NCBI GenBank assembly: GCA_023667095.1
Contig: JAMPAT010000006.1
Coordinates: 62,001-126,000 of the forward strand
DNA length: 64,000 bases
Reading direction: 5' to 3'
Source: Bacteroidales bacterium
GTDB lineage: Bacteria; Bacteroidota; Bacteroidia; Bacteroidales; UBA932
Of the stretch, positions 1-10,259 are shown one piece after another. How positions within the stretch are numbered: position 1 is the stretch's first letter; each line of letters opens with the position of its first letter. The notes under the pieces are model-generated. The model was not told the DNA's origin. It was given only the letters and a program-made list of their open reading frames with translations, and ran no database searches. A program made the position numbers and the translations under genes.

Positions 1-2585
1 ACCGTCTTGAAGACAATTCCGGATGGCAGACGCGCTCCCTTGACTGGGTGGGATATATTGCCGGAAAGAGGGAGTCAAGGAGACTCCTTGGTGACTATGT
101 CCTTACACAGAATGACATAGACAGGAATATCCCGCATGAGGATGCCTCGTTCACAACGACATGGGCGATAGACCTGCATTTTCCGGATGCCGGCAATTCC
201 TCTAAATTTCCTGGGGCAGAGTTCAAGGCTGCCACTGTGCATAACTGGATATATCCGTATGCAGTGCCTTACAGATGCCTGTATTCCAGGAATATAGACA
301 ACCTTTTCATGGCAGGGCGCAATATCAGCGTGACACATGTGGCACTTGGTACGGTCCGCGTAATGAGGACAACCGGAATGATGGGGGAGGTCGTAGGTAT
401 GGCAGCTTCACTGTGCCATAGGTATGGATGCTCTCCAAGGGAGATATATGCCTTGCATCTTGATGAACTGAAAGCCATGATGAAAGAAGGGGCAGGCAGG
501 ACAGATGGACTTAATGACCAGAACTTCAATTTGCCTAACCGCCTGCTTGACCGTCCGTCCGGGGCAGGATACAGCCGTCTTGAAGGTGATACTCTCGTAG
601 TGGGCAACCGTATGATTGAAAGGAAGTTTGTCTGGAACGGCGGCAATCTGATGACGTATAGCATAGAGAACAGGCAGACAGGCTCTGTGCGCAAGATGGC
701 CTCCCTGAAGCCTGACTTCTCCATAGCTAAAGGCATCCAGCCTGGCTTATCCGGAACTTATGCCTCCGGGGATGTTCCGGCAGACGGGATACATCCTCCA
801 TACCATAAGGCAGTTGTCACATATACCTTGGGAAGCGTACAGGTGCGCAGGGAATACCGTGTATATGCAGATGTTCCTGCAATTGCATGTGATACATGGC
901 TTAAAGGAACCGTGTCCGGCTTGTCTGGGGGGAAGGAAGTCTCTGCAGCCGACAGGAAAAATATCGAGTCATCCGATGACATGAAGACAATCTCCGGGGC
1001 TTCTGTGCTTGACAGGCTTGACTTCGGCGGAAACCATTGGCATGCAAGGGCAGTCGAATTCTGGGATGTGACAGACTGGAACAACAATCTTGTCGCAGAA
1101 AGGGATATAATAGCCTACAGGAAGAATTCCTATAGGGGCAACCTGCTGTTTATGCAAGACGGGGCAGATGGGGACGGTTTCTTTTTCCTGAAGGAAGCCC
1201 CTTGCTCCAGCACCCAGCTTGCATACACAGGCTCGGACTTTACGGCTGAGTTCGGACAGTTTTCCGTGACATCTCCTGGACTGTCCGCAGGTGACATATC
1301 CTCAGATCGGTGGACCAATGCATATTCATGTGTCACAGGAGTATATGACGGTGACGAATTGTCTGCATTAAAGGCATTGAGGGCTTACCAGAAGCAGCTG
1401 CGCAGGCATGAGCCTGGACGGGATGAGATGGTGATGATGAACACATGGGGGGACAGGAGCCAGGATTCGAAGGTGAATGAACAGTTCTGTCTCGCAGAGA
1501 TCGAGAAGGCAGCAAGGCTTGGTGTAACTCATTTCCAGATAGATGACGGCTGGCAGGCCGGGAAAAGTCCCAATTCGGCAGTGGCCAAAGGCTCGTTCAG
1601 GAATATCCATGACAATCCGGACTACTGGACTCCGGACCCTGTGAAATATCCCCGTGGACTTGCCCCTATAGTGGAAAGGGGACGTCAGCTTGGTGTCGAG
1701 GTAGGCCTATGGTTCAATCCGAGTATACAGGGGGATTTTGAAGATTGGCAGAAAGACGCTGACATACTTGTCGGCCTGCATGAAAAATATGGGATACGTG
1801 TATTCAAGATAGACGGCCTTGCAATACCGTCTAAGGATGCAGAGATAAATCTGCACAGGCTTTTTGACAATGTGCTTGAACGTACCGGCAACAGGGTCCT
1901 GTTCAATCTGGATGCCACTGCAGGACGCCGTGGCGGGTATTTCTCGTTCTGTGAATATGGCAACATCTTCCTTGAGAACCGTTATACCGACTGGGGAAAC
2001 TATTATCCATACCAGACATTGCGCAACCTGTGGATGCTGTCAAGATATGTCCCGGCAGAAAGGATTCAGGTGGAGTTTCTCAACAGGTGGAGAAATGCCG
2101 GCAAATATGGCGATGACCCGTTTGCTCCTGCACAGTATGACTTTGAATATCTTTTCGCAATTTCCATGGCAGGCCAGCCTTTGGCATGGATGGAGGCATC
2201 AAATCTCCCGGAAGAGGCATTCGGCATTGCGGATGCAATAAGGAAATACCGCTGGATAAGTGCTGATTTCCATGAGGGGATGATTTTTCCTGTAGGGGAG
2301 GAGCCGTCAGGACGCTCTTGGACCGGATTCCAGTCCATAAGGACATCAACGTCAGGATATATGCTTGTCTACAGGGAACTTACAGAGCGTCAGTCAGCAG
2401 ACATCAGTACATGGCTTCCGGAGGGGGCAGAGGTGAGCTTTACCCCTGTCATTGGCAGCGGACAGCCTTTTACTGCCGTTACGGGACAGGACGGGACAAT
2501 CCGTTTCTCGCTCCCTGGCAATAATACCTATGCTTTGTACAGATACGAAGTCATAAACCGGGAGCAGAGGCAAAACTTATTTTGA
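1..2585 (+). CDS. FAD-dependent oxidoreductase / GH36-like alpha-galactosidase fusion (5' end outside window)
   Basis: The reading frame is open from the first bases (codons in phase with position 3), so the gene starts before the window. The first 150 or so visible residues match the C-terminal half of an FAD_oxidored (PF12831-type) enzyme: an ESRRLLGDYVLT segment and NLFMAGRNISVTHVALGTVR. The Rossmann GxGxxG part would lie upstream. After a linker come a beta-sandwich and a TIM barrel typical of clan-D glycosidases (GH36/GH27): WGDRSQD, FQIDDGW, GLWFNPS and FKIDG. The Asp of FKIDG, encoded at 1812-1814, is the expected nucleophile. A C-terminal beta domain follows. Both halves are in one uninterrupted frame, so this is a true fusion here. 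Substrate and localisation cannot be seen because the N-terminus is missing. It heads a run of glycosidase genes on the same strand. Confidence 0.8.
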   Translation, partial: RLEDNSGWQTRSLDWVGYIAGKRESRRLLGDYVLTQNDIDRNIPHEDASFTTTWAIDLHFPDAGNSSKFPGAEFKAATVHNWIYPYAVPYRCLYSRNIDNLFMAGRNISVTHVALGTVRVMRTTGMMGEVVGMAASLCHRYGCSPREIYALHLDELKAMMKEGAGRTDGLNDQNFNLPNRLLDRPSGAGYSRLEGDTLVVGNRMIERKFVWNGGNLMTYSIENRQTGSVRKMASLKPDFSIAKGIQPGLSGTYASGDVPADGIHPPYHKAVVTYTLGSVQVRREYRVYADVPAIACDTWLKGTVSGLSGGKEVSAADRKNIESSDDMKTISGASVLDRLDFGGNHWHARAVEFWDVTDWNNNLVAERDIIAYRKNSYRGNLLFMQDGADGDGFFFLKEAPCSSTQLAYTGSDFTAEFGQFSVTSPGLSAGDISSDRWTNAYSCVTGVYDGDELSALKALRAYQKQLRRHEPGRDEMVMMNTWGDRSQDSKVNEQFCLAEIEKAARLGVTHFQIDDGWQAGKSPNSAVAKGSFRNIHDNPDYWTPDPVKYPRGLAPIVERGRQLGVEVGLWFNPSIQGDFEDWQKDADILVGLHEKYGIRVFKIDGLAIPSKDAEINLHRLFDNVLERTGNRVLFNLDATAGRRGGYFSFCEYGNIFLENRYTDWGNYYPYQTLRNLWMLSRYVPAERIQVEFLNRWRNAGKYGDDPFAPAQYDFEYLFAISMAGQPLAWMEASNLPEEAFGIADAIRKYRWISADFHEGMIFPVGEEPSGRSWTGFQSIRTSTSGYMLVYRELTERQSADISTWLPEGAEVSFTPVIGSGQPFTAVTGQDGTIRFSLPGNNTYALYRYEVINREQRQNLF

Positions 2586-2631
2586 CTATGGTGAAGTAAT
2601 TGTGGATTAAACGCTTATTATAGCTTTAAAC

Positions 2632-4443
2632 ATGAACAGGAAAATTTTTCTTTTGGCGGTACTGATGTCCGCTGTAGTGCATATAAATGCATCGGAACCG
2701 CATTTTATGACAAATGTCTATGGACGCGGCCATGTGCTTCTCAACGGCAGATGGAGCGCATTTACCGACCTTTATGACCAGGGACGCAAGATGGAGGTCT
2801 ATAAGAACAGGAAGCCCAAGTCAAAGGAAGAGTTCTACGAATATTCATTTGACGGAGCAATGCGCCTGGATGTGCCTGGTGACTGGAATTCCCAGTATCA
2901 GGAACTGAAATACTATGAAGGGACCATGTGGTATGCCCGCCATTTTGATGCTCCGTCCGGACTTTCTGCACTCAAGGATGGAAAGGCAGGAAATCCCGGC
3001 AGGATATTCCTGTATTTTGGAGCCGTGAGCTACAGGTGCAGGGTCTATCTCAATGGGGAATTCCTTGTATCGCATGAGGGAGGATTCACACCTTTCCAGG
3101 CTGAAGTCACTGGACTGCTCAAGGACAAGGACAATTTCCTGTGCATAGAAGTCAGCAACAGAAGGACACCGGATGCAATACCTGCAATGAACTTCGACTG
3201 GTGGAACTATGGCGGAATCACAAGGGATGTGATGCTCGTATCCGTCCCGGAAGTGTTTGTGGATGACTATTTTATCCGCCTTGACAAACATGAACCTGAC
3301 CTTGTGCATGTCTCGGTGTCGCTTTCTGCACCTGTATCACAGGATATTACAGTGGAGATACCTGAATTGAAGGCAAGGCACACGTTCACTTCGGACAAGG
3401 ATGGAAAGGTTTCAGCATCATTCAAGGTGAAGAAACTTTGCAGATGGGCACCTGATGCTCCTAAGCTGTATGAAGTGGCTGTCCGCAGCGGTGCAGATGA
3501 GGTACATGAGGAGATAGGTTTCAGGAATATAGAGGTGCGTGGAACACAGATATTGGTCAACGGAGTCCCGACATTCATGAGGAGCGTATCATTCCACGAG
3601 GAGATTCCGCAGAGGCAGGGACGTGCATTCTCGCAGGCAGATGCCTATATGCTGCTTTCGGAAGCTTCAGCCTTGGGTGTAAATATGATCCGCCTTGCCC
3701 ATTATCCACAGAATGAATATACTGTAAGGCTTGCCGAGAAGATGGGGATAATCCTGTGGGAGGAGATACCGGTGTGGCAGGGAATCAATTTCTCCGATGC
3801 CGGGACGCGTGAGAAGGCCAAGGGAATGCTGACGGAAATGATAAACCGTGACAAGAACCGCTGTGCAGTCGGGTATTGGGGAGTCGCAAATGAGACAAAG
3901 CCTTCTCCTGAGCGCAATGATTTCCTCATGTCGCTCCTTGAGACAGGCCGGGCAATCGACACGACAAGACTTTATGTCGCAGCATTCGACCTTGCATATT
4001 TTGAGGAATCTACCGGGCATTTTGAGATGCACGATGACTTTACCTCCAATCTGGATGTAGTGGCTGTAAACAAATATATGGGATGGTATCATCCATGGCC
4101 TGTGGCCCCGTCAGAAGCAGTATGGGATGTGGCGGCAGGACAGCCCCTCATCATATCTGAGTTCGGAGGGGAGGCACTTTACGGACAGTCCGGTTCGGAT
4201 GAGGCTGCCAGTTCATGGAGCGAGGACTATCAGGCACGTCTCTATCGCGACAATCTTGAGATGTTCGGACATATCCCGAATCTTGCCGGTGTCTCACCAT
4301 GGGTCCTGTTTGACTTCCGTTCGCCTTACAGGTTCCATCCGGCAAACCAGGAAGGCTGGAACCGCAAGGGACTTGTCTCTGACAAGGGACAGCGCAAGAA
4401 GGCATGGTATATCATGAAACAATGGTATTCTTCCATGCGCTGA
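2632..4443 (+). CDS. GH2 family beta-glycosidase (beta-galactosidase/beta-glucuronidase type)
   Basis: This 603-residue secreted enzyme has a signal peptide of about 20 residues (MNRKIFLLAVLMSAVVHINA). The GH2 layout is complete: an N-terminal jelly-roll sugar-binding domain (about 30-205, with WYARHF and YLNGEFLVSHEGG), an immunoglobulin-like domain (about 210-300) and a TIM barrel (about 305-600). The expected acid/base is Glu421 in WGVANETK and the nucleophile is Glu510 in ISEFGGEA. The length is that of the short, single-barrel members of the family. It begins 46 bases after the fusion gene and is probably co-transcribed with it. The exact sugar (galactose, glucuronate or mannose) cannot be read from the motifs; galactose or glucuronate is the usual preference. 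Confidence 0.85.
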   Translation: MNRKIFLLAVLMSAVVHINASEPHFMTNVYGRGHVLLNGRWSAFTDLYDQGRKMEVYKNRKPKSKEEFYEYSFDGAMRLDVPGDWNSQYQELKYYEGTMWYARHFDAPSGLSALKDGKAGNPGRIFLYFGAVSYRCRVYLNGEFLVSHEGGFTPFQAEVTGLLKDKDNFLCIEVSNRRTPDAIPAMNFDWWNYGGITRDVMLVSVPEVFVDDYFIRLDKHEPDLVHVSVSLSAPVSQDITVEIPELKARHTFTSDKDGKVSASFKVKKLCRWAPDAPKLYEVAVRSGADEVHEEIGFRNIEVRGTQILVNGVPTFMRSVSFHEEIPQRQGRAFSQADAYMLLSEASALGVNMIRLAHYPQNEYTVRLAEKMGIILWEEIPVWQGINFSDAGTREKAKGMLTEMINRDKNRCAVGYWGVANETKPSPERNDFLMSLLETGRAIDTTRLYVAAFDLAYFEESTGHFEMHDDFTSNLDVVAVNKYMGWYHPWPVAPSEAVWDVAAGQPLIISEFGGEALYGQSGSDEAASSWSEDYQARLYRDNLEMFGHIPNLAGVSPWVLFDFRSPYRFHPANQEGWNRKGLVSDKGQRKKAWYIMKQWYSSMR

Positions 4444-4569
4444 CGATATTTTCACGCTGCAGGATTTTATGCAGTGGATGGATCGTCCAATTGTGCTATC
4501 TTTATGCAAAATATTGACTGAAAATGCAGGTCTGCATTTCAAATAGACCGGATTAATAACTTTAAAGCA

Positions 4570-7500
4570 ATGAATGCCAGAAAATTATTTACTGTTGTTG
4601 CCTGTACTTTGCTCTCTTTGTCCGCCTTTGCAAAAGGGCAGGACAAGGTTGTCAGAATCCTTGCGATAGGCAACAGCTTCTCGGAAGATGCAATTGAGAA
4701 TTATCTGTGGGATATCGCAGATGCGGATGGCTGCAAGGCTGTCGTGGCAAACCTCTATATCGGGGGATGTTCGCTTGAAAGGCATCTCGGCAATGCCCGT
4801 GGCAACAAGGCTGAGTACCGTTACAGGAAAACATTGGCTGACGGTTCAAGGACGCAGGAGAACAAGGTTACCCAGGAGTCTGCACTCGCTGATGAACAGT
4901 GGGACTATATCAGCTTTCAGCAGGCCAGCCCGCTGTCCGGACAGTTCCGGACTTGGGAAGCTTCCCTGCCTGAACTTTTTGCATACGTAAAGGCAAGGGC
5001 TCCAAAGACTGTGAAATTTGTCCTGCACCAGACATGGGCCTATAGTTCAGATTCATCGCACAGTGGCTTCAAGAACTATGACAATGACCAGATGAAGATG
5101 TACACGTCAATCGTGGATGCTGTCTCCAAGGCTGCCAAAATGCAGAAAATCAAGATTATTGCTCCGTCTGGAACAGCTATACAGAATCTCCGTACATCAT
5201 TTGTAGGTGACCATGTGACGCGTGACGGATATCATCTTGACAAGATGATTGGACGCTATACTGCCGCATGTGCATGGTATGAGACCATATTTGGCAACAA
5301 TGTCATAGGAAATGCATATTGCCCTGAGGGACTGACGGAAGAACGTCAGAAAATAGCACAGAGGGCAGCCCATGAGGCTGTGCTCAATCCGTGTAAGGTG
5401 ACTTCGCTTGCCGGGATGCCGGAAAATGTCCTGTACAAGGATGCCTCGGCACCTGTGGACAAGCGTGTCGAGGACCTGCTCTCAAGGATGACACTGGAGG
5501 AAAAGGTCCTGCAGCTCAACCAGTATATGGTAGGTGTCAATGACAATGTCAACAATATAGGGGAGACTATAGGCAAGATTCCGGCAGAACTCGGTTCTGT
5601 GATATATATCCATGATGATGCAGCCATGAGGAATGCACTTCAGCATTATGTCATGGAGAATTCACGTCTCGGCATCCCTATGATTTTCGGCTATGATGTG
5701 ATACATGGCTTCCGTACAATTTTCCCCATTCCTCTTGCCCAGGCGGCTTCATGGAATCCTGAGGCTGTCCGCAAGTCATGCGCTGTGGCTGCTGCCGAGT
5801 GCAATGCATCCGGAGTTGACTGGACATTTTCCCCTATGGTAGATGTCGCACGTGACGGAAGATGGGGACGTATTTCTGAAGGCTATGGAGAGGATACCTA
5901 TGCCGCTTCTGTATATTGTGCCGCTGCTGTGAAGGGATATCAGGGTGATGACCTTTCAGCAAAGGGGACTGTGGCAGCCTGCCTTAAGCATTATGTCGGC
6001 TACGGTGCATCGGAGGCCGGACGTGACTATGTCCCGACAGAAATCTCGCGCCAGACACTCTGGGATACATATCTTCCTCCTTTTGAGGCTGGAGTGAAGG
6101 CCGGGGCCGCTACCCTGATGAGCTCATTCAACCTGATCAGCGGAGTGCCGGCAACTTCAAACCGCTATACATTGACTGAGGTGCTGAAGGAAAAATGGGG
6201 GCATGAAGGATTCGTCGTGTCTGACTGGGATGCTGTAAAGCAGCTTATCAACCAGGGAGTTGCACCTGACGGGAAAGAGGCTGCCATGCTTGCATTCAAT
6301 GCCGGTGTGGAGATGGACATGGTGGATGACCTCTACAGGAAATATCTTCCCGGACTTATTGAGGAGGGTAAGGTAAGCCAGGAATTGCTTGACGAGTCTG
6401 TCAGGAGGGTGCTGCGTGTGAAATTCATGCTTGGACTTTTCGAGAACCCGTATATTGATGAAGTACCGGAGCAGGAAAGGCTTCTTCTTCCGGGATATCT
6501 TGAACTTGCAGAGGAAGTTGCACAGCAGACCATGGTTCTCCTGAAAAACGATGGAGGGCTTCTGCCGCTATGTCCTGAAGGGGGGAAGATAGCTGTCATA
6601 GGTCCTGTCGCTGCGGACAGTGCACCGCTTATGGGCAACTGGTCCGGACGTGGCCGTGCAGATGAGATTGCTGATATCTATGCAGCCCTGGTGAAGGAAT
6701 ACGGAGACAAGGCACAGTTTACATATTCACGCGGATGTGACTTTGACGGAGATGATGAGTCACTCTTTGACGAGGCTGTTGAGGCGGCATCAGATGCTGA
6801 TGCAGTAATCCTCTGTCTTGGTGAGAAACGTAACTGGAGCGGTGAGAACTGCTCACGATCATCCATTGCCCTGCCGCAGATACAGGAGAATCTTCTCAAG
6901 GCAGTGCGTGGTGCGGGTAAGCCTGTCATTGTGCTGCTGTCAAGCGGGCGTCCCCTTGACCTTAGCCGTATCGCTCCTATGGCAGATGCGATGCTTGAGA
7001 TATGGCAGCCTGGCACAATGGGAGGATATGCTGTAGCGGGCATATTGTCAGGCCGCTATAATCCTTCAGGCAAGCTTCCTGTGACTTTCCCGTACACGAC
7101 AGGACAGATTCCTATATACTATAACAGGAGAAACAGCGGAAGGCGCGGAACCCAGGGGATATACAAGGATATCACGAGCGAGCCTATGTATGAATTTGCA
7201 TACGGGTTGAGCTACAGCAAGTTCGAATATTCTCCTGTGACCGTATCTGCAGATACGCTGTACTTTCAAGCTCAGGCATCCGTGGCTGATTCTGGCCAGG
7301 AGACATCTTATGCGGAATGCGGCTACGGCAAGGTTACGGCAGAGGTGACTGTCACCAATGTCAGTGATGTAGACGGAATGGAGACCGTGCATTGGTTCAT
7401 ATGCGACCCGTATTCTTCCATAGCGCGTCCTGTCAAGGAACTGAAATATTTCGAAAAGTCCATGATAAAGGCAGGTGAAAGCCGGAAGTTTACCTTTGAG

Positions 7501-7614
7501 ATAGACACTTTGCGTGACCTCGGGTTTGTCGATGGTGACGGCAACAGGTTTGTGGAGCCGGGTGACTACTATATCATAGTCAAGGACCAGAAGATAAAGA
7601 TAGTGCTGAAATGA
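4570..7614 (+). CDS. SGNH-like (DUF4886) / GH3 beta-glucosidase fusion
   Basis: This 1014-residue secreted protein has a signal peptide (MNARKLFTVVACTLLSLSAFA) and two catalytic modules. Residues 28-245 form a DUF4886-like SGNH-hydrolase fold: the GNS block has Ser36, and a late DGYHLD block carries a His. Such domains may remove esters from glycans. Residues 285-1014 form a full GH3 enzyme with the (alpha/beta)8 barrel, the sandwich domain and a fibronectin-like C-terminus. KHYVGYG and the nucleophile Asp552 in VVSDWDA are present. The stop overlaps the next start by four bases (ATGA), so translation of the two is coupled. The combination suggests de-esterification and exo-beta-glycosidase action on one decorated glycan; that is inference. 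Confidence 0.85.
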   Translation: MNARKLFTVVACTLLSLSAFAKGQDKVVRILAIGNSFSEDAIENYLWDIADADGCKAVVANLYIGGCSLERHLGNARGNKAEYRYRKTLADGSRTQENKVTQESALADEQWDYISFQQASPLSGQFRTWEASLPELFAYVKARAPKTVKFVLHQTWAYSSDSSHSGFKNYDNDQMKMYTSIVDAVSKAAKMQKIKIIAPSGTAIQNLRTSFVGDHVTRDGYHLDKMIGRYTAACAWYETIFGNNVIGNAYCPEGLTEERQKIAQRAAHEAVLNPCKVTSLAGMPENVLYKDASAPVDKRVEDLLSRMTLEEKVLQLNQYMVGVNDNVNNIGETIGKIPAELGSVIYIHDDAAMRNALQHYVMENSRLGIPMIFGYDVIHGFRTIFPIPLAQAASWNPEAVRKSCAVAAAECNASGVDWTFSPMVDVARDGRWGRISEGYGEDTYAASVYCAAAVKGYQGDDLSAKGTVAACLKHYVGYGASEAGRDYVPTEISRQTLWDTYLPPFEAGVKAGAATLMSSFNLISGVPATSNRYTLTEVLKEKWGHEGFVVSDWDAVKQLINQGVAPDGKEAAMLAFNAGVEMDMVDDLYRKYLPGLIEEGKVSQELLDESVRRVLRVKFMLGLFENPYIDEVPEQERLLLPGYLELAEEVAQQTMVLLKNDGGLLPLCPEGGKIAVIGPVAADSAPLMGNWSGRGRADEIADIYAALVKEYGDKAQFTYSRGCDFDGDDESLFDEAVEAASDADAVILCLGEKRNWSGENCSRSSIALPQIQENLLKAVRGAGKPVIVLLSSGRPLDLSRIAPMADAMLEIWQPGTMGGYAVAGILSGRYNPSGKLPVTFPYTTGQIPIYYNRRNSGRRGTQGIYKDITSEPMYEFAYGLSYSKFEYSPVTVSADTLYFQAQASVADSGQETSYAECGYGKVTAEVTVTNVSDVDGMETVHWFICDPYSSIARPVKELKYFEKSMIKAGESRKFTFEIDTLRDLGFVDGDGNRFVEPGDYYIIVKDQKIKIVLK

Positions 7615-10127
7615 TTTACAGGAGATTTATAGCGGCAGGAGTGGCCATATTGCTCGGTGGATGTGCCTTTGCACAACGTTATGCACAGCTTCTTGAAGAT
7701 GGATGGAAATTTCATAGGGGAGACGTTCCTGAAGCCTCTTCCGCATTGTTTGATGATTCGTCCTGGGACAATGTAACTGTCCCGCATGACTGGGCAATAT
7801 ATGGACCTTTCAGCAGGGAGCATGACCTGCAGAATGTGGCTGTGACCCAGAATCTTGAGACAAAGGCTTCATTGAAGACCGGCAGGACCGGTGGCCTGCC
7901 ATATACAGGGACAGGCTGGTACCGGCGTGTCTTTGATGTCCGGCCAGGGAAACGTGCAATCCTGCTTTTTGACGGGGCGATGAGTGAGGCGCACGTATAT
8001 GTAAACGGAAAGGAAGTCTGCTTCTGGCCCTATGGATACAATGCATTCCATTGTGATGTGACTGATGCCCTGAATCCTGACGGAAAGGACAATATCCTGG
8101 CTGTGCGTCTTGAAAACAAGCCATTCTCCTCACGCTGGTATCCGGGAGCAGGGCTTTACAGGAATGTACACCTTATAGAAGTCAATCCTGTGCATATACC
8201 GGTCTGGGGTACATATGTTACAACCCCTCATGTGTCTGCCGAATTTGCCTCTGTGCATGTGGAAATGCAGGTTGAGGGGCTTCCGGATGGATTGCCGCTC
8301 AGGGCTATGACAAAGGTTTTCGGACCTTCTGGAGACTGTGTGGCTGAAAAAATCTTCAGCGGTGCCCTAAGCCACGGCTTGCCTGTTGAACAGAATTTCA
8401 TAATTGAGTCCCCTTTGCTGTGGTCTCCGGAGACGCCTTTCCTATATAGGGCCGTAACTGATATATATTTGTCTGATGACAAAGTAGATACCTATGAGAC
8501 AAGGTTCGGCATAAGGAGCATTGGATTTGTTCCCGAAAAGGGATTCTATCTCAATGGTGTGCACCGAAAGTTCCAGGGAGTATGCAACCACCATGACCTC
8601 GGGCCTCTCGGGGCTGCCGTGAATGTTGCAGCCCTGCGCCGTCAGCTGACATTGCTCAAGGACATGGGATGCGATGCCATACGTACTTCCCATAATATGC
8701 CGGCCCCTGAACTCGTTGACCTGTGTGACGAAATGGGGCTCATGATGATGATAGAGCCTTTTGATGAATGGGATATGGCCAAATGCGAAAATGGTTATCA
8801 CCGCTTTTTCAATGAAACTGCCCCTGACGGCAGGACATGGGCTGAGAAAGACATGGTCAATATGCTGCATCATTGGCGCAACAGTCCGTCTGTCGTGATG
8901 TGGAGCATCGGGAATGAAGTGCCTACGCAGTGCAGCCCTGACGGATACAAGGTCGCAAGATTTCTTCAGGATATCTGCCACAGGGAAGACCCGTCGCGAA
9001 AGGTGACATGCGGAATGGACCAGGTGACATGCGTGCTTGAAAACGGTTTTGCATCAATGGTTGACATTCCAGGGCTTAATTACAGGACATTCCGTTACAG
9101 GGAGGCATACGACCGGCTTCCGCAGGGATTTATACTCGGCTCCGAGACTGCTTCCGCGGTAAGTTCCCGTGGGGTGTACAAGCTTCCGGCAGAAAAACGT
9201 CTCGGCTATAGATATGATGACAACCAATGTTCCTCATACGACCTTGAAGCGTGTGCATGGGCGAATATACCGGATGTGGACTTTGCCCTTGCAGATGACT
9301 ATGGCTGGACTCTCGGGCAATTCGTCTGGACCGGGTTCGACTATCTTGGCGAGCCAAGCCCATATGACAAGGATTCCTGGCCTAACCATAGCTCGATGTT
9401 CGGAATCATAGACCTTGCATCAATTCCTAAGGACCGCTATTATCTTTACAGAAGTGTCTGGAACAGGACATCGCATACTCTCCATATACTTCCGCACTGG
9501 AACTGGAAAGGGCATGAGGGAAAGGAAGTTCCAGTATGTGTCTATACTGATTTCCCTGAGACTGAGCTTTTTGTCAATGGCGTAAGCTATGGCCGCAGGC
9601 GCAAGTCCCCGGCAGGATATGACGCAGACGGAAAATATATTGGACTGACAGAAGGCGGCCAGCTGGAAGGTGTTGAGGGACGTTACAGGCTGATGTGGCG
9701 GGATGCTGTCTATCAGCCGGGAGAAGTGCGTGTTGTCGCGTATGACGGAGACGGCAATGCAGTGGCTGAAAAGTCCGTATGCACAGCAGGACGGCCGCAC
9801 CATATTGAACTGTCGGCTGACCGCAATGAGATTGCTGCCGATGGCAAGGACCTGGCTTATATTACCGTAAAGGTTGTTGACAAGGACGGGAACCTGTGTC
9901 CTCTTGATGGCCGGGAGGTGTCGTTTTCCGTATCCGGTGCCGGAACTTTCCGTGCTGCAGCAAACGGTGACCCGAAATGCCTTGACCTTTTCCATGGCGG
10001 AAACATGCATGCATTCAATGGAATGCTGACAGCGATAGTACAGTCATCCGGAGACTCCGGTGAACTCGTGCTGACTGCCGCTGCCAAAGGATTGAAGCCT
10101 GCTTCACTGAGCATATCTGTGAAGTAG
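7611..10127 (+). CDS. GH2 family beta-galactosidase, long form
   Basis: This 838-residue enzyme has a short signal peptide with a lipobox-like end (LGGC near residue 18), so it may be a lipoprotein. It has a GH2 sugar-binding domain with a WYRR segment and VYVNGKEV, an immunoglobulin-like domain and a TIM barrel. The acid/base is Glu436 in WSIGNEVPTQ and the nucleophile is Glu512 in LGSETASA. After residue 620 come a DUF4982-like domain and a bacterial Ig-like (Big_1 type) domain, as in long Bacteroidetes beta-galactosidases. The start codon overlaps the GH3 stop (ATGA). It is the last plus-strand gene of the left glycan locus and faces the fimbrial operon convergently. Confidence 0.87.
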   Translation: MIYRRFIAAGVAILLGGCAFAQRYAQLLEDGWKFHRGDVPEASSALFDDSSWDNVTVPHDWAIYGPFSREHDLQNVAVTQNLETKASLKTGRTGGLPYTGTGWYRRVFDVRPGKRAILLFDGAMSEAHVYVNGKEVCFWPYGYNAFHCDVTDALNPDGKDNILAVRLENKPFSSRWYPGAGLYRNVHLIEVNPVHIPVWGTYVTTPHVSAEFASVHVEMQVEGLPDGLPLRAMTKVFGPSGDCVAEKIFSGALSHGLPVEQNFIIESPLLWSPETPFLYRAVTDIYLSDDKVDTYETRFGIRSIGFVPEKGFYLNGVHRKFQGVCNHHDLGPLGAAVNVAALRRQLTLLKDMGCDAIRTSHNMPAPELVDLCDEMGLMMMIEPFDEWDMAKCENGYHRFFNETAPDGRTWAEKDMVNMLHHWRNSPSVVMWSIGNEVPTQCSPDGYKVARFLQDICHREDPSRKVTCGMDQVTCVLENGFASMVDIPGLNYRTFRYREAYDRLPQGFILGSETASAVSSRGVYKLPAEKRLGYRYDDNQCSSYDLEACAWANIPDVDFALADDYGWTLGQFVWTGFDYLGEPSPYDKDSWPNHSSMFGIIDLASIPKDRYYLYRSVWNRTSHTLHILPHWNWKGHEGKEVPVCVYTDFPETELFVNGVSYGRRRKSPAGYDADGKYIGLTEGGQLEGVEGRYRLMWRDAVYQPGEVRVVAYDGDGNAVAEKSVCTAGRPHHIELSADRNEIAADGKDLAYITVKVVDKDGNLCPLDGREVSFSVSGAGTFRAAANGDPKCLDLFHGGNMHAFNGMLTAIVQSSGDSGELVLTAAAKGLKPASLSISVK

Positions 10128-10259
10128 GCCTGGCGGTGCTTCCTGTATGTAGGCCTTTGGCCACAGGTCCCTCTTGTTGTGTGCAGGCATGGAACATCAG
10201 TGCTGAGACACCTATTGCAGGAATATGCTTCAGTATTGTATGATATTAATGTATGCGTG
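10128..10259. other. Intergenic gap between converging operons
   Basis: This 132-bp gap separates the GH2 stop from the last fimbrial gene. No gene and no clear U-tract hairpin is visible. Positions 10131-10139 repeat the nine bases that form the 3' end of the tRNA-Asp gene at 17467-17475, in the same orientation. Confidence 0.5.
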
